A stretch of 46,335 bases of DNA from an uncultured Eubacteriaceae bacterium (GCA_937872065.1 CALMRA010000008.1:1-46335), one strand, 5' to 3'; counted from the stretch's first letter, positions 1 to 9,322 are shown. Notes: generated from the sequence alone by a model not told the origin. Made by a program: numbers and translations.

Positions 1-337
1 TGAAACAGGGTATCATATTCTCAGTTTCGGAAAGAATATGGTCCGCCTGCCATCCGGAAAGTCCAAAAAATATATACAGCCGGCTTTCACCGGCTGCATA
101 TATAGATATTTAAGGAGAAAAGGGTGTTTAACCCGGAGCAATAAGGAAATATTGCCTTTTTAATTTATATCCAGAAAACGTTTGTTAAACACATTCCTGA
201 AACTTTTTTTCTACACCGGCTGTAAACCGTCTTTTACATCATTCTTTACGCTGTTTTCATTCCGCTTCGGCTGTTTTCACAGGTATCTCACAGGCACCGC
301 GGGTATATCTCTAGCAGAAAAGCAAAGGAGGACATCC
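1..337. other. Gene-poor leader region with hairpins
   Basis: No convincing gene is visible before the lipoprotein start at 338. The stretch holds an inverted repeat at 14-21/33-40 (8 bp), a GC-rich hairpin at 71-102 and a weaker AT-rich hairpin at 138-155 followed by a plus-strand T run (157-161). The first bases could be the tail of a gene lying outside the window. The lipoprotein promoter must lie in 160-330, but no clear -35/-10 pair could be chosen. Confidence 0.5.
65..102 (-). terminator. Orphan hairpin with minus-strand T run
   Basis: Thirteen-pair stem (71-83 with 90-102, one mismatch) around a 6 nt loop. Read on the minus strand it is followed by six T (65-70), the form of an intrinsic terminator. 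No minus-strand gene lies just upstream, so what transcript it would end is unclear. Confidence 0.45.
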
Positions 338-751
338 ATGAGAAAATATCGTTTATGGATCTGCATTGTTCTTATTCTCGGTCTTGCCCTCAGTCTCGCG
401 GGCTGCGGGAGTGACACTAAAAAAGCTGAAACGGAAGCGACCGATTCGGCTGTTACGACTGAAGAACTGACTGCGGATGACGTTACCGCGACAATCAAGG
501 ATCTCAAAGCGGAAGCGGACGATCTTAAGACGAAGGTCGACGCGGCGGATTCCACGACTGCGAAGGATCTCGAAGACACACTTGATACCCTCGAAGAAAA
601 GGTAGAGGACTACGGAAAGAAGGTCAAGAATTCCTTCGAAAATGACTCTATCACGGAAGACGTGTATAAGACAGCGAAGTCAGATCTCAACACTATCGAA
701 ACCAGTCTGGACATTATGGAAAAGACGCTGGAAGCAATGATCGATAAATAA
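338..751 (+). CDS. Small secreted lipoprotein, helical
   Basis: A 137-residue protein of unknown specific function, predicted to be a membrane-anchored lipoprotein on the outer face of the cytoplasmic membrane. The start at 338 is chosen because AAAGGAGG lies just upstream; a longer open frame exists but has no ribosome site. Residues 1-23 form a lipoprotein signal: basic start, hydrophobic stretch and lipobox LAGC with Cys23 as the lipidation site. Residues 24-50 are Thr/Glu/Ala-rich and probably a linker. Residues 50-137 are rich in Lys, Asp, Glu and Leu with repeated short motifs (LKAEADDLKTKV, LEDTLDTLEEKV), suggesting a two- or three-helix coiled coil. It stands alone and is followed by a strong terminator. 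The lipoprotein call is secure; the role is unknown. Confidence 0.85.
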   Translation: MRKYRLWICIVLILGLALSLAGCGSDTKKAETEATDSAVTTEELTADDVTATIKDLKAEADDLKTKVDAADSTTAKDLEDTLDTLEEKVEDYGKKVKNSFENDSITEDVYKTAKSDLNTIETSLDIMEKTLEAMIDK

Positions 752-780
752 TATTATCGACTATTTCAACAAAGTGAATT

Positions 781-819
781 AAAAAGAAGGAGCGGGATCT
801 TATCCGCTCCTTCTTTTTT
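781..819 (+). terminator. Bidirectional intrinsic terminator
   Basis: Twelve-base-pair stem (784-795 with 804-815), 8 nt loop, six T after it on the plus strand and five A before it. It can end the lipoprotein transcript (+) and the minus-strand gene at 865-1176. Confidence 0.9.
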
Positions 820-864
820 GATGATAAACAGCTTTATCTAGGAATTTAGACTTCTCCCGACTCC

Positions 865-1176
865 TTACAGCTGTTCCGTTATTCCGTTTTCCTGATACGT
901 TGTCGGGAAGGGATGGTCTCCGTCCTTGCGGATAAAGGGTTCTTTCCCGAATATCTGCTGCCAGTTCGCCTGGTTAAAGGCATCGAGCGGCATCTTCAGA
1001 TCCACATGCTGGATACAGGTCTGCGTGTAAACGAGCAGGACGTCGCAGTCGTCGAGTCCCGTCACGTTGAACAGTACGACCGCGCCCGAATCGACGGTCG
1101 TTGAAGACTGTGTGAAAATTCTGAATATCAGTCTCGATTCCGGACTCATAACGGCTTTCAGTTCACTGAATTTCAT
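865..1176 (-). CDS. Hypothetical protein, 103 aa
   Basis: Not recognised. The start ATG at 1176 has an AAAGGAG ribosome site 7 nt upstream, and the gene ends just before a bidirectional terminator, so it is probably real. The protein has no signal peptide or membrane segment. It reads like a small soluble alpha/beta protein: strands around residues 33-40 (AVVLFNV) and 44-52 (DVLLVYTQT), then a helix-forming stretch ending in an aromatic-rich segment (NQANWQQIFGKEPF). It lies 83 bases downstream of methionine synthase on the same strand and could be co-transcribed, but nothing in its sequence links it to methionine metabolism. Confidence 0.6.
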   Translation of the reverse strand: MKFSELKAVMSPESRLIFRIFTQSSTTVDSGAVVLFNVTGLDDCDVLLVYTQTCIQHVDLKMPLDAFNQANWQQIFGKEPFIRKDGDHPFPTTYQENGITEQL

Positions 1177-1259
1177 TGCTTTCTCCTTTGAGTAATCCCA
1201 TGAATTAATCCGCCGGAAACTCCGGCTCCTTGAGATATACCCAGAGAAATGCGGATGAT

Positions 1260-3695
1260 CTATGCTCCGAAAACTCTGCGTGCGATTTCAACCCCGCTTT
1301 TCGCGTCTTTTCCGTAATAGTCCGCCCCGATTTCCTGGGCGAAATCTTCCGTCAGGACAGCGCCGCCCACCATAATCTTCGTCTCCGGTGAGACGGCTCT
1401 GACCGCTTCGATCGTCTTTTTCATCGAACGCACGGTGGTGGTCATCAGAGCCGACAGCCCGAGAAGCCTTATATCATTGGCGACAACCGCCTGAGCGACA
1501 GCTTCCACCGGAACATCCTTCCCGAGATCGATCACCTCGTATCCGTAGTTCTCGATGATTACCTTCAGAATATTTTTCCCGATATCGTGCACATCGCCTT
1601 CGACAGCCGCGAGCATGATCGTCCCTTTGTTCGTATCGGCCTCCGACGGCATTTCGGACTTGATCAGATCGAAGGCGCCCTGTACCGCTTCGGCAGAGAA
1701 CAGCAGATTGGGCAGGAAGGCTTCCCCCGTCTCGAACTGATCTCCCACCGTATCGAGCCCTTTCATCAGACCCGCTTCGACGAGCCTCATCGGATCTTCG
1801 GTTTTCAGCAGTTTTTTCGTAATATCAATTGTCTCATCCCTGAGTCCGTCGGCAACAGCGGCGGCAAGACTGTCGAGAGAGCCCTCAGGCGCCATTACAG
1901 CCGGCTGCGCCGGCGTATCCTTATGACTGCGCGTATAGGCTGCGCAGCCTCTGTCCTCGCCGTTCAGGACTCTGAACGCAGCGACCGTTCCCGCGATCTC
2001 CTCGTCGAGGACCGAAATAATCGGCGTATCGAGACCGTTCTGAAACGCCGCTGCGAGAAAGGTTCTGTTCACCAGCGAGCGCTGGGGAAGCCCGAAGGAG
2101 ATATTGCTGACGCCCAGCGTAGTCGGACGGCCCAGATCTTCGGAAACTCTGCGAACGGCTTCCAGTGTCTCTCCTGCCGCCTTCTGGCTCGTGGAGGCCG
2201 TCATGACGAGACAGTCGATCAGAATATCCGTTTCAGGCACTCCGGCTCTGCCGGCTTCCCTGATGATTTTTCGGGCAATATCGATCCGCTGATCCGCCGT
2301 TTCGGGAATTCCGTTTTCATCGAGAGTCAGTCCGATCACCATCGCGCCGTATTTCGCGACGACGGGCAGGATCGTTTCCAGACTTGCCGGATCTCCGTTC
2401 ACGGAGTTGAGGATCGCTCTGCCCGGATAGATGCGCAGTGCACGGGAGACGACTTCCGGATCTGTCGAATCGATCTGAAGCGGCAGATCGCAGACGGCGG
2501 TCACCGCGCGGATTGTCTTTTCCATCATTTCCGCTTCGTCGATGCCCGGAACGCCCACGTTGATATCGAGAATATCGGCGCCCGCCGCCTTCTGCATCAA
2601 AGCTAGCTGAACTGCGTAGGCGGTATCGCCGCTGCGGAGTGCTTCCTTGAGCTTCTTGTCGGCTGTCGGGTTGATCGACTCGCCCACCGCGAGGATCCGG
2701 GAGCCCGGAACTACAGAACGGTATGCGGAGGCGGCGGCCGACGGGCGGCTGCTTCGCGCCATTCCGGGGAAGACCATCTGCGCCTCTTCCGAACGATACG
2801 GCAGCTGTCCGGTCTTTTCCCTGGTAAGACGGATATATTCGGGTGTCGATCCGCAGCATCCGCCGAGAATCGCCGCGCCTTCCGCCGCAAAATCCTTCAT
2901 CACATCCGAAAATGTCCCGGCATCCACATCATAGGCCGTCTCCCCGTCCCGCAGGACCGGCAGACCCGCGTTGGGCTGTACCGCCACAGGCACGGATACG
3001 GCGCCGATGAGCTTCTTCGCGTTTTCCAGCATCTGGACGGGTCCCGTCGAGCAGTTGGTTCCGACAATATCCGCTCCGAGAGACTCGAGGATAATCCCGC
3101 AGACCTCCGGCGGCGTACCGGTGAGCGTGCGCCCGTTTTCTTCGAAGGTCATCGAGACCATGACGGGAAGAGACGTATTTTCATTTGCGGCCATCAGTGC
3201 GATCCGCGCTTCAGCGATATCGGTCATCGTTTCGATAACGACAAGATCCGCGCCTGCCTTCTCTCCTGCCTTCGCAAGCTCGCTGAAGATCGAATACGCT
3301 TCGTCTTCGGATACGTCACCGAGCTCGCCGACAAGGCTTCCGATGGGCCCGATATCCAGCGCCGCATAGCGTGCGCCGGAGGCGCGGACGTTTTCCAGCG
3401 CCGCAGTGACGATCTCTTCCTGGGTATACGGAGTATGTCCCTCAAGCTTGTACCGGTTTGCTCCGAACGTGCACGCAAGCACGATATCCGCTCCCGCATC
3501 GACATAATCTCTGTGGATGCCGCGGATCAGTTCGGGATGAGTGATCCCGAGGATCTCCGGAACCGTGCCGATCCCGTCGAGTCCCGCTTCCTCCGCTCTG
3601 CTCTGCATCAGCGAGCCCATTGCGCCGTCAAGATACAGACGTCCCGTTTCCAGCTCCCTGAGCAGCGCAGACTCCGTAGTTTTCATTTTTCGCAT
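1260..3695 (-). CDS. metH: Cobalamin-dependent methionine synthase, short form
   Basis: Transfers a methyl group from methyltetrahydrofolate to homocysteine via cobalamin in the cytoplasm. Domains in order over 811 residues: homocysteine-binding barrel (about 1-295) with the zinc ligands Cys215 (GTNCSTGP) and Cys280-Cys281 (GGCCGS); pterin-binding barrel (about 332-590, starting VGESINPT, with DILDINVG near 374); cobalamin cap (about 605-690); and cobalamin-binding Rossmann domain (about 692-811) with Asp701-x-His703-x-x-Gly706, His703 being the lower cobalt ligand. The C-terminal AdoMet-binding reactivation domain of the roughly 1,230-residue E. coli type is absent, as in many Clostridia. 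Start MRKM at 3695 has only a weak AGGA site; an internal ATG at 3686 is an alternative. A terminator separates it from prfB upstream. Confidence 0.93.
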   Translation of the reverse strand: MRKMKTTESALLRELETGRLYLDGAMGSLMQSRAEEAGLDGIGTVPEILGITHPELIRGIHRDYVDAGADIVLACTFGANRYKLEGHTPYTQEEIVTAALENVRASGARYAALDIGPIGSLVGELGDVSEDEAYSIFSELAKAGEKAGADLVVIETMTDIAEARIALMAANENTSLPVMVSMTFEENGRTLTGTPPEVCGIILESLGADIVGTNCSTGPVQMLENAKKLIGAVSVPVAVQPNAGLPVLRDGETAYDVDAGTFSDVMKDFAAEGAAILGGCCGSTPEYIRLTREKTGQLPYRSEEAQMVFPGMARSSRPSAAASAYRSVVPGSRILAVGESINPTADKKLKEALRSGDTAYAVQLALMQKAAGADILDINVGVPGIDEAEMMEKTIRAVTAVCDLPLQIDSTDPEVVSRALRIYPGRAILNSVNGDPASLETILPVVAKYGAMVIGLTLDENGIPETADQRIDIARKIIREAGRAGVPETDILIDCLVMTASTSQKAAGETLEAVRRVSEDLGRPTTLGVSNISFGLPQRSLVNRTFLAAAFQNGLDTPIISVLDEEIAGTVAAFRVLNGEDRGCAAYTRSHKDTPAQPAVMAPEGSLDSLAAAVADGLRDETIDITKKLLKTEDPMRLVEAGLMKGLDTVGDQFETGEAFLPNLLFSAEAVQGAFDLIKSEMPSEADTNKGTIMLAAVEGDVHDIGKNILKVIIENYGYEVIDLGKDVPVEAVAQAVVANDIRLLGLSALMTTTVRSMKKTIEAVRAVSPETKIMVGGAVLTEDFAQEIGADYYGKDAKSGVEIARRVFGA

Positions 3696-3712
3696 GATGG
3701 ATCCTGTATTAT

Positions 3713-3734
3713 AAAAAAGGAACCCGAAGGTTCC
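3713..3734 (-). terminator. Intrinsic terminator after prfB
   Basis: Six-pair stem GGAACC/GGTTCC closed by a UUCG tetraloop when read on the minus strand, followed by six T (3718-3713). It sits 4 nt after the prfB stop and ends the secA-prfB transcript before metH. Confidence 0.88.
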
Positions 3735-3737
3735 ATA

Positions 3738-4835
3738 TCAGACCGCAGCCTGCTGCTGCAGAGAAGCGTTCATAAACTGGTCGAGATTTCCGTCCATAAC
3801 CGACTGTATATTTCCGACTTCCACATCCGTCCTGTGGTCCTTGACCATCGTGTACGGATGGAAGACATAGGAGCGGATCTGAGAGCCCCAGGCAATCTGC
3901 CCGTAATCTCCCTTCAGATCGTCAAGCTTGTCCTTATGTTCCTGTTCGAGGATATCGACGAGCTTGGACTTTAACATATTCATCGCGACCTCGCGGTTCT
4001 GGTGCTGAGAACGTTCGTTCTGGCACTGCACGACGACGCCGGTGGGAATATGGGTGATCCGTACGGCAGACGACGTCTTGTTGACGTGCTGTCCGCCGGC
4101 TCCGCTGGCCCGGTAGGTATCGACGCGCAGATCGTCCGGGTTAATATCGATCTCGACGTTTTCGTCCACCTGCGGTGAAACGTCAAGACTCGCGAACGAG
4201 GTATGACGGCGTCCGGATGAGTCGAAGGGAGAGATACGCACGAGTCTGTGCACGCCGCGTTCCGTCTTCAGATAACCGTAGGCGTTGAGCCCTTCGATCA
4301 GGAGCGTCGCGGATTTGACCCCCGCGACGTCACCGGGCTGCAGATCGAGAGTCTTGACCTTGTAGCCGCGGCTTTCCGCCCAGCGCGTGTACATCCTCAG
4401 GAGCATTTCCGCCCAGTCGTTGGATTCCGTTCCGCCGGCGCCCGGATGGATCGCGATAATCGCGTTGTTCGAATCGTATTCTCCGGACAGGAGGGTTTCA
4501 AGCCTGAAATTCTCAAGCTTCTTCGCATACGAGTCGAGACTGTCGTTCATATCCTCGAGGGTTTCGCCCTCCTCGGCAAGCTCGACCATCACGCTCAGAT
4601 CGTCAAGACCTTCTTCGAGATCGTCCATCGCATTCTTCTTGGCTCTGAGAATCGTGAGCTTCTTGAGCACCTTCTGCGCCGACGCCTGATCGTTCCAGAA
4701 TTCAGGCGCTTCGGTCTTCGCGTTCAGTTCGTTTATTTCCCGGGAAAGCTCCGGCATATCCAGTGATTCCGCAAGACCCTCGAGCGTAGTGGTGAAGCCG
4801 TCGATTCTCTGTCTGGTTTCGTATAAATCTATCAT
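3738..4835 (-). CDS. prfB: Peptide chain release factor 2
   Basis: Class I release factor that recognises UAA and UGA on the ribosome and triggers peptide release. The 365-residue protein carries the RF2 anticodon tripeptide SPF at 202-204 and the catalytic GGQ at 247-249 (ASGAGGQHVNKT). Length is normal for the family. The frame is continuous from ATG 4835 to the stop. The in-frame UGA and programmed +1 frameshift found near codon 25 in many bacterial prfB genes is missing: the equivalent stretch reads LAESLDMPEL without a stop. GGAGGTGA lies about 10 nt upstream of the start, a little far. The gene starts 23 bases after the secA stop, the usual secA-prfB arrangement, so both are likely on one transcript. 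Confidence 0.95.
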   Translation of the reverse strand: MIDLYETRQRIDGFTTTLEGLAESLDMPELSREINELNAKTEAPEFWNDQASAQKVLKKLTILRAKKNAMDDLEEGLDDLSVMVELAEEGETLEDMNDSLDSYAKKLENFRLETLLSGEYDSNNAIIAIHPGAGGTESNDWAEMLLRMYTRWAESRGYKVKTLDLQPGDVAGVKSATLLIEGLNAYGYLKTERGVHRLVRISPFDSSGRRHTSFASLDVSPQVDENVEIDINPDDLRVDTYRASGAGGQHVNKTSSAVRITHIPTGVVVQCQNERSQHQNREVAMNMLKSKLVDILEQEHKDKLDDLKGDYGQIAWGSQIRSYVFHPYTMVKDHRTDVEVGNIQSVMDGNLDQFMNASLQQQAAV

Positions 4836-4858
4836 TAGCTGTCAGTCACCTCCGCTTT

Positions 4859-7366
4859 TCAGGCATTCTTTCCGCAGCACTTCTTGTATTTAAGACCGCT
4901 CCCGCACGGGCACGGATCGTTGCGTCCGACCTTCTTTGTCGTTCTCGGCTTCTTACCGCCGTCTTCAGGCTCGGATCCCGTGATCGCGCCTTCATTCGTC
5001 GTCATTTCCTGAGCGGGCTGCTTCGGTGCTTCGACCTTGATGGTCAGTCCGAACAGGTATTTGACTGTTTCTTCCTGGATCTCGTTGTTCATGTCGTCAA
5101 AGAGATTGAAGCCTTCCTTCGTATACTCCTTGACCGGGTCGTTCTGGCCGTAGGCGCGCAGTCCGATCCCCTGCTTGAGCTGATCCATATTGTCGATATG
5201 GTCCATCCAGTTTCGGTCGACAGTTCTGAGCAGGATCTGACGTTCCAGATCCTTCATGTTATCGTCGCCGATGAGCTGCTTCTTCTTGTCAAAATTCGCA
5301 TGGAAGACAGCCAGCAGCGCGTCCTTGAGCTCGTCTCTGGAATCCGGCTTCTGGGGAAGCTCGAAGTCGGTATCCGCAAAGTAGTTCTTGCGGAAGAATT
5401 TATCAAGACCTTCGAGATCCCAGTCGTCGTAGTAATTTCCGCCGTTGGTGTACATTTCGACATAATCGGAGACGAGACCTTCGGTCATCGCCCAGACCTG
5501 TTCGTCGATCGGCTTTCCGTCGAGGACGTCCTGACGCTGCGCGTAAATAAGCTCGCGCTGGCGGTTCATGACATTGTCGTACTGAAGGACTGATTTACGA
5601 ATGTCGAAGTTTCTGCCTTCGACTCGTTTCTGAGCATTTTCGATACCCTTCGTCAGCATCTTCGCTTCGATGGGCGCATCGTCGAGGCCCAGGCTGTCTA
5701 CCATCCCCTGGATCCGTTCGGAACCGAAGACGCGCATCAGATCGTCGTCCATCGAGATATAGAATTGAGAGGATCCCGGGTCGCCCTGACGTCCGGAACG
5801 GCCCCGGAGCTGATTGTCGATACGTCTGGATTCGTGACGTTCCGTGCCGATAATGTGAAGACCGCCAAGCTCCGGCACGCCTTCGCCGAGCACGATATCC
5901 GTACCACGTCCGGCCATGTTGGTGGAAATGGTCACAGCCCCGGGCTGCCCGGCATTCGCGACGATTTCCGCTTCCTTTTCAAGGTATTTCGCATTGAGTA
6001 CGTTGTGGGGAATCCCTTCGCGGCGCAGATAACCGGACAGCTCTTCCGACTTTTCAATTGAAATCGTACCGATCAGGACCGGCTGTCCGAGCTCGTGACG
6101 ATGCTTGACGTCTGCGGTGACAGCCTTGAATTTCGCTTCCTCGGTCCGGTAGATGCTGTCGTTCCTGTCATCGCGGATCATATCCTTGTTGGTAGGAATC
6201 GTGATAACGTTCAGGTTGTAGATGGTCAGGAATTCTTCTTCTTCCGTCTTCGCCGTACCGGTCATTCCGGAGAGCTTGTTGAACATCCTGAAATAATTCT
6301 GGAAGGTAATGGTCGCGAGGGTTCTCGATTCGCGGTTTACCTTGACGCGTTCCTTCGCTTCGATCGCCTGATGAAGACCGTTGGAATAGCGGCGTCCCGG
6401 CATCAGACGGCCGGTAAATTCGTCGACGATGATGATTTCGCCTTCCTTGACGACATAGTCGACATCCTTCGTCATCATGACGTTCGCATGGAGCGCCTGC
6501 TGGATATTATGGAATACTTCCATATTGTCCACATCCGCAAGGTTGTCCAGTTTGAAATAGCGCTCCGCCTTGGCGACGCCTGTTTCCGTCAGCATGACCG
6601 TCTTCTGCTTTTCGTCTTTTTCGTAGTCCGCAGGCTTGAGGGTCTTCGCGAAGGCATCCGCGATCTTGTAAAGCTGCGTGCTCTTGTCGCCGCTTCCCGA
6701 AATGATCAGCGGGGTACGGGCTTCATCGATGAGGACGGAGTCGACTTCGTCGATGATCGCGTAATTGAGTCCGCGCTGAACCTGCTGAGCCTTGGACTGA
6801 GCCATATTGTCACGCAGGTAATCGAATCCGAATTCGTTGTTCGTTCCGTATGTGATGTCCGAGTTGTAGGCGGCTTTCTTTTCGTCGAAGGACATGCCGT
6901 GGACGACAAGTCCGACGTCAAGTCCGAGGAAACGATGGACCTGGCCCATCCATTCGGAGTCACGTCTTGCCAGATAGTCGTTGACCGTGACGATAAAGAC
7001 GCCGTTTCCGGAAAGCGCGTTCAGATAGGCGGGAAGGGTTGCCACAAGGGTTTTCCCTTCACCGGTACGCATTTCCGCGATGTTCCCGTTATGCAGGACG
7101 ATCCCGCCCATGAGCTGTACCGGAAAGTGCTTCATCCCGATGGTCCGCCACGCGGCTTCCCGCACTGTGGCAAACGCTTCGACGAGAATGTCGTCCAGTG
7201 TTTCTCCGTCCGCAAGACGGCTGCGGAATTCCGGCGTTTTTGCCTGGAGCTCCTCGTCCGTCATCGCGGCGTATTGATCTTCGAGCGCTAGAATGTCCTG
7301 AACACGCCTGTCCTGTTTCTTTAGTTCTTTCGTACTCGAATCGAACAGTTTAGATAAAAATCCCAT
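4859..7366 (-). CDS. secA: Preprotein translocase ATPase SecA
   Basis: Motor ATPase that pushes unfolded preproteins through SecYEG. The 835-residue protein has the family length. Visible motifs: Walker A GEGKT at 102-106, DEAD-type Walker B ([21 protein letters not shown], near 205-225), the nucleotide-binding domain 2 motif [10 protein letters not shown], and [18 protein letters not shown]. The C-terminal tail ends in a zinc-binding SEC-C motif, Cys819-x-Cys821 then Cys830-Cys831. The start at 7366 follows AAGGAG at good spacing. It heads a secA-prfB unit and is separated from the next upstream gene by a terminator. Confidence 0.97.
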   Translation of the reverse strand: MGFLSKLFDSSTKELKKQDRRVQDILALEDQYAAMTDEELQAKTPEFRSRLADGETLDDILVEAFATVREAAWRTIGMKHFPVQLMGGIVLHNGNIAEMRTGEGKTLVATLPAYLNALSGNGVFIVTVNDYLARRDSEWMGQVHRFLGLDVGLVVHGMSFDEKKAAYNSDITYGTNNEFGFDYLRDNMAQSKAQQVQRGLNYAIIDEVDSVLIDEARTPLIISGSGDKSTQLYKIADAFAKTLKPADYEKDEKQKTVMLTETGVAKAERYFKLDNLADVDNMEVFHNIQQALHANVMMTKDVDYVVKEGEIIIVDEFTGRLMPGRRYSNGLHQAIEAKERVKVNRESRTLATITFQNYFRMFNKLSGMTGTAKTEEEEFLTIYNLNVITIPTNKDMIRDDRNDSIYRTEEAKFKAVTADVKHRHELGQPVLIGTISIEKSEELSGYLRREGIPHNVLNAKYLEKEAEIVANAGQPGAVTISTNMAGRGTDIVLGEGVPELGGLHIIGTERHESRRIDNQLRGRSGRQGDPGSSQFYISMDDDLMRVFGSERIQGMVDSLGLDDAPIEAKMLTKGIENAQKRVEGRNFDIRKSVLQYDNVMNRQRELIYAQRQDVLDGKPIDEQVWAMTEGLVSDYVEMYTNGGNYYDDWDLEGLDKFFRKNYFADTDFELPQKPDSRDELKDALLAVFHANFDKKKQLIGDDNMKDLERQILLRTVDRNWMDHIDNMDQLKQGIGLRAYGQNDPVKEYTKEGFNLFDDMNNEIQEETVKYLFGLTIKVEAPKQPAQEMTTNEGAITGSEPEDGGKKPRTTKKVGRNDPCPCGSGLKYKKCCGKNA

Positions 7367-7411
7367 TGATTCTCCTTACAAAGCGTCCTGCTTCCATGAC
7401 GCTATACAGAT

Positions 7412-7439
7412 AAAAAAGAGGGACGCATAGGTTCCCTCT
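7412..7439 (-). terminator. Intrinsic terminator after DUF5317-like gene
   Basis: Stem GAGGGA/TCCCTC (7418-7423 with 7433-7438), then six T on the minus strand (7417-7412). It lies directly after the stop of the gene ending at 7446. Confidence 0.82.
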
Positions 7440-7445
7440 CGCAAA

Positions 7446-9143
7446 TCAGTCTTTTTTCTTTTTCCAGAAGGAGACGTCTCTGCCGCTGATCTGGAAGCTT
7501 ACCTTTTCATAGCCGGCGGCGACTCTGTCTTCATCTGTCATGATAACGTCTTCTGCGGTATCTTCAACAGGTCTTGAGCTGTTGGCCGCTTCTTCCGAAC
7601 GCTGAGCCTGATAGCGCTGATCCGCAAGGCGGCGTTCCTCGTCACGAATTCGTTCCTGTTCTTCGGCTTCCTGGCGAGCCATTTCTGCCGCTTCACGGCG
7701 CTTTTTTTCTTCAAGATACGGGTTAGTTTCAGTCGATGCGTAGCGGCTCTGTCGTCTTCTGCTGGACTTGAGCCGGCTCTGATCCTCCGAGACCTGAGCC
7801 CATATGTTGAGCATTTCCTCTTCCGTTCTGTCTTTCCTGGCCATTTCTTCTTTGTAAGCTTGGGACACGATATAACTGGAACCTTCTTCGACATCGTAGC
7901 GCTTGCGCGGCGTATCGTTCGGGATAAAGTAATCGTCTGCGTCTTCGAAAGACTCTTTCGGTTCGTCGAAGACCACCGAGTCCGTCAGCTCAACCTCCTC
8001 TGCTGGACTGTTGTTATCGTTATGTGTCTGCGGTATATCCGATCTGACCGCTGTATAATTTCCTGTATCTGCTTCATCAGCATCGAGCGGCTCGTCCTGG
8101 AGGATCTCTCCTGTCGCGAAGGCTCTCTGACCCGCTCCCTTCTGAGCGTTGAAGCTCTGGGTGAAGAACCCCTGGGGCAGGACCTCTTCCGAGTCAAGCG
8201 CCGGTTCGATTTCCGTATCCGGTGCGAGATAATCCGGAAGATCTTCGAGACCGTTTATTATCTTCGTTTCAGAGGATGGATCGTAATCGTCCATATCCTT
8301 TGTACCCAGCGCGGCGCTTCCGAGTCGGCCCCGGATCCCGGAAATATTCTGGGTATCCAGTGTCGGAATCACTTCCGTCTTGTCGCTGCCGAGCGGCTCG
8401 TCATTGAAAAAGCTGTCCAGCGGATCGTCAGGGAGCAGCTCGTCTTCGAAGAACAGTTCTTCCGTCCTGGACTCGAAATGCTGCGGTCTGACCGGCTTGC
8501 TGTCCTGAGTAAACACCGGCTTCTGTTTTGCGGACTTTCTGCTTCTGCCGTTCTGAGGCGCCTGTGCTTTAGCCGCGCTGCCTGCCATCAGTCCCTGGAC
8601 CCATCCGATAAGACCGACAGCCACAAATATCGTACCGGCGGAAATACCGGGAACAGAGCCGAAATACGTCGTGATATTCGCAAGGAACGACAGCGGCAGA
8701 ACGTCCCCGAGGAACCATAACAGCGTCCCGGGCTGCTGCATAATCGTATAAACCGGACTGATTCCCGTCGAGATCGAAACGGTAACGGGGGACGAAGCAG
8801 GCATCAGACTGATAATGCTTTCCTGAACGGGCATTAACCCGCCGTTCACAAAGATCACGATAAAATTCGCCGTCAGTCCTACTGCCAGCATAATCGCAAA
8901 AACATCGTCCAGGTTAAAAATCAGGGTAACAAGTATCAGAATATAACCGGCGAAGCTGATGATCGAAAAATAAGAAGATAGCGCGCTTTCTCCGCCAAAG
9001 TAGCAGTAGTAATGCAGAAAAACCAGTATTAGTACGCCGATAAGACCTAACGGCCATTTGGCGATATCGGAAAAACCGCGAAAGCTGCCGCGACGAATTA
9101 GGCCGATGATCAGCCCGAGAAGTACCGCTGATAGTATGATCAT
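7446..9143 (-). CDS. DUF5317-like membrane protein with long acidic tail
   Basis: Unknown function. Residues 1-190 form a membrane domain of roughly five segments, with a short NGGLMPV motif after the third or fourth, which resembles the DUF5317 family known in Clostridia; that family assignment is from memory of the motif and is moderate. From about residue 195 the protein becomes hydrophilic, rich in Asp, Glu, Ser and Pro and probably disordered, containing several DDPLDS-like acidic patches. Residues 430-530 are Lys/Arg/Glu-rich and likely a coiled coil (EEKKRREAAEMARQEAEEQ). The final 20 residues end in a basic cluster, KKKKD. The start at 9143 has AAAGGAA upstream. It is monocistronic, with terminators on both sides. 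Confidence 0.8.
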   Translation of the reverse strand: MIILSAVLLGLIIGLIRRGSFRGFSDIAKWPLGLIGVLILVFLHYYCYFGGESALSSYFSIISFAGYILILVTLIFNLDDVFAIMLAVGLTANFIVIFVNGGLMPVQESIISLMPASSPVTVSISTGISPVYTIMQQPGTLLWFLGDVLPLSFLANITTYFGSVPGISAGTIFVAVGLIGWVQGLMAGSAAKAQAPQNGRSRKSAKQKPVFTQDSKPVRPQHFESRTEELFFEDELLPDDPLDSFFNDEPLGSDKTEVIPTLDTQNISGIRGRLGSAALGTKDMDDYDPSSETKIINGLEDLPDYLAPDTEIEPALDSEEVLPQGFFTQSFNAQKGAGQRAFATGEILQDEPLDADEADTGNYTAVRSDIPQTHNDNNSPAEEVELTDSVVFDEPKESFEDADDYFIPNDTPRKRYDVEEGSSYIVSQAYKEEMARKDRTEEEMLNIWAQVSEDQSRLKSSRRRQSRYASTETNPYLEEKKRREAAEMARQEAEEQERIRDEERRLADQRYQAQRSEEAANSSRPVEDTAEDVIMTDEDRVAAGYEKVSFQISGRDVSFWKKKKD

Positions 9144-9281
9144 AAAGAAATTCCTTTATCTGCAATCCGGGGACAGTAATCCCCACTTTTAGACTTCATA
9201 AATATCATTGTCCACTTTATTTTAGTCGATGCATCTTAGCCTGTCAATTATAAGACAGTCGCTTAAAAGACTCTCAAAGCT

Positions 9282-9312
9282 AAAAAGCCTGTCCGCTGGG
9301 GACAGGCTTTGT
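9282..9312 (-). terminator. Intrinsic terminator after hpf
   Basis: Hairpin with arms AAAGCCTGTCC and GGACAGGCTTT around a 5 nt loop, with five A before it on the plus strand that give the T run on the minus strand. It lies about 10 nt after the hpf stop. Confidence 0.88.
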
Positions 9313-9322
9313 TCATTTCGCT

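Noticed and set aside
1211-1226. Terminator between metH and the 103-residue gene
   Set aside because: GCCGGA/TCCGGC hairpin has a 3 nt loop and no T run, so it was not listed as a terminator.
1587-2606. 339-codon plus-strand frame inside metH
   Set aside because: It is antisense to a gene with clear domains, has Arg/His-rich low-complexity composition and no ribosome site; a shadow frame.
6095-7291. 398-codon plus-strand frame inside secA
   Set aside because: Antisense to secA, no recognisable motif, composition typical of reverse-strand shadows in GC-biased codons.
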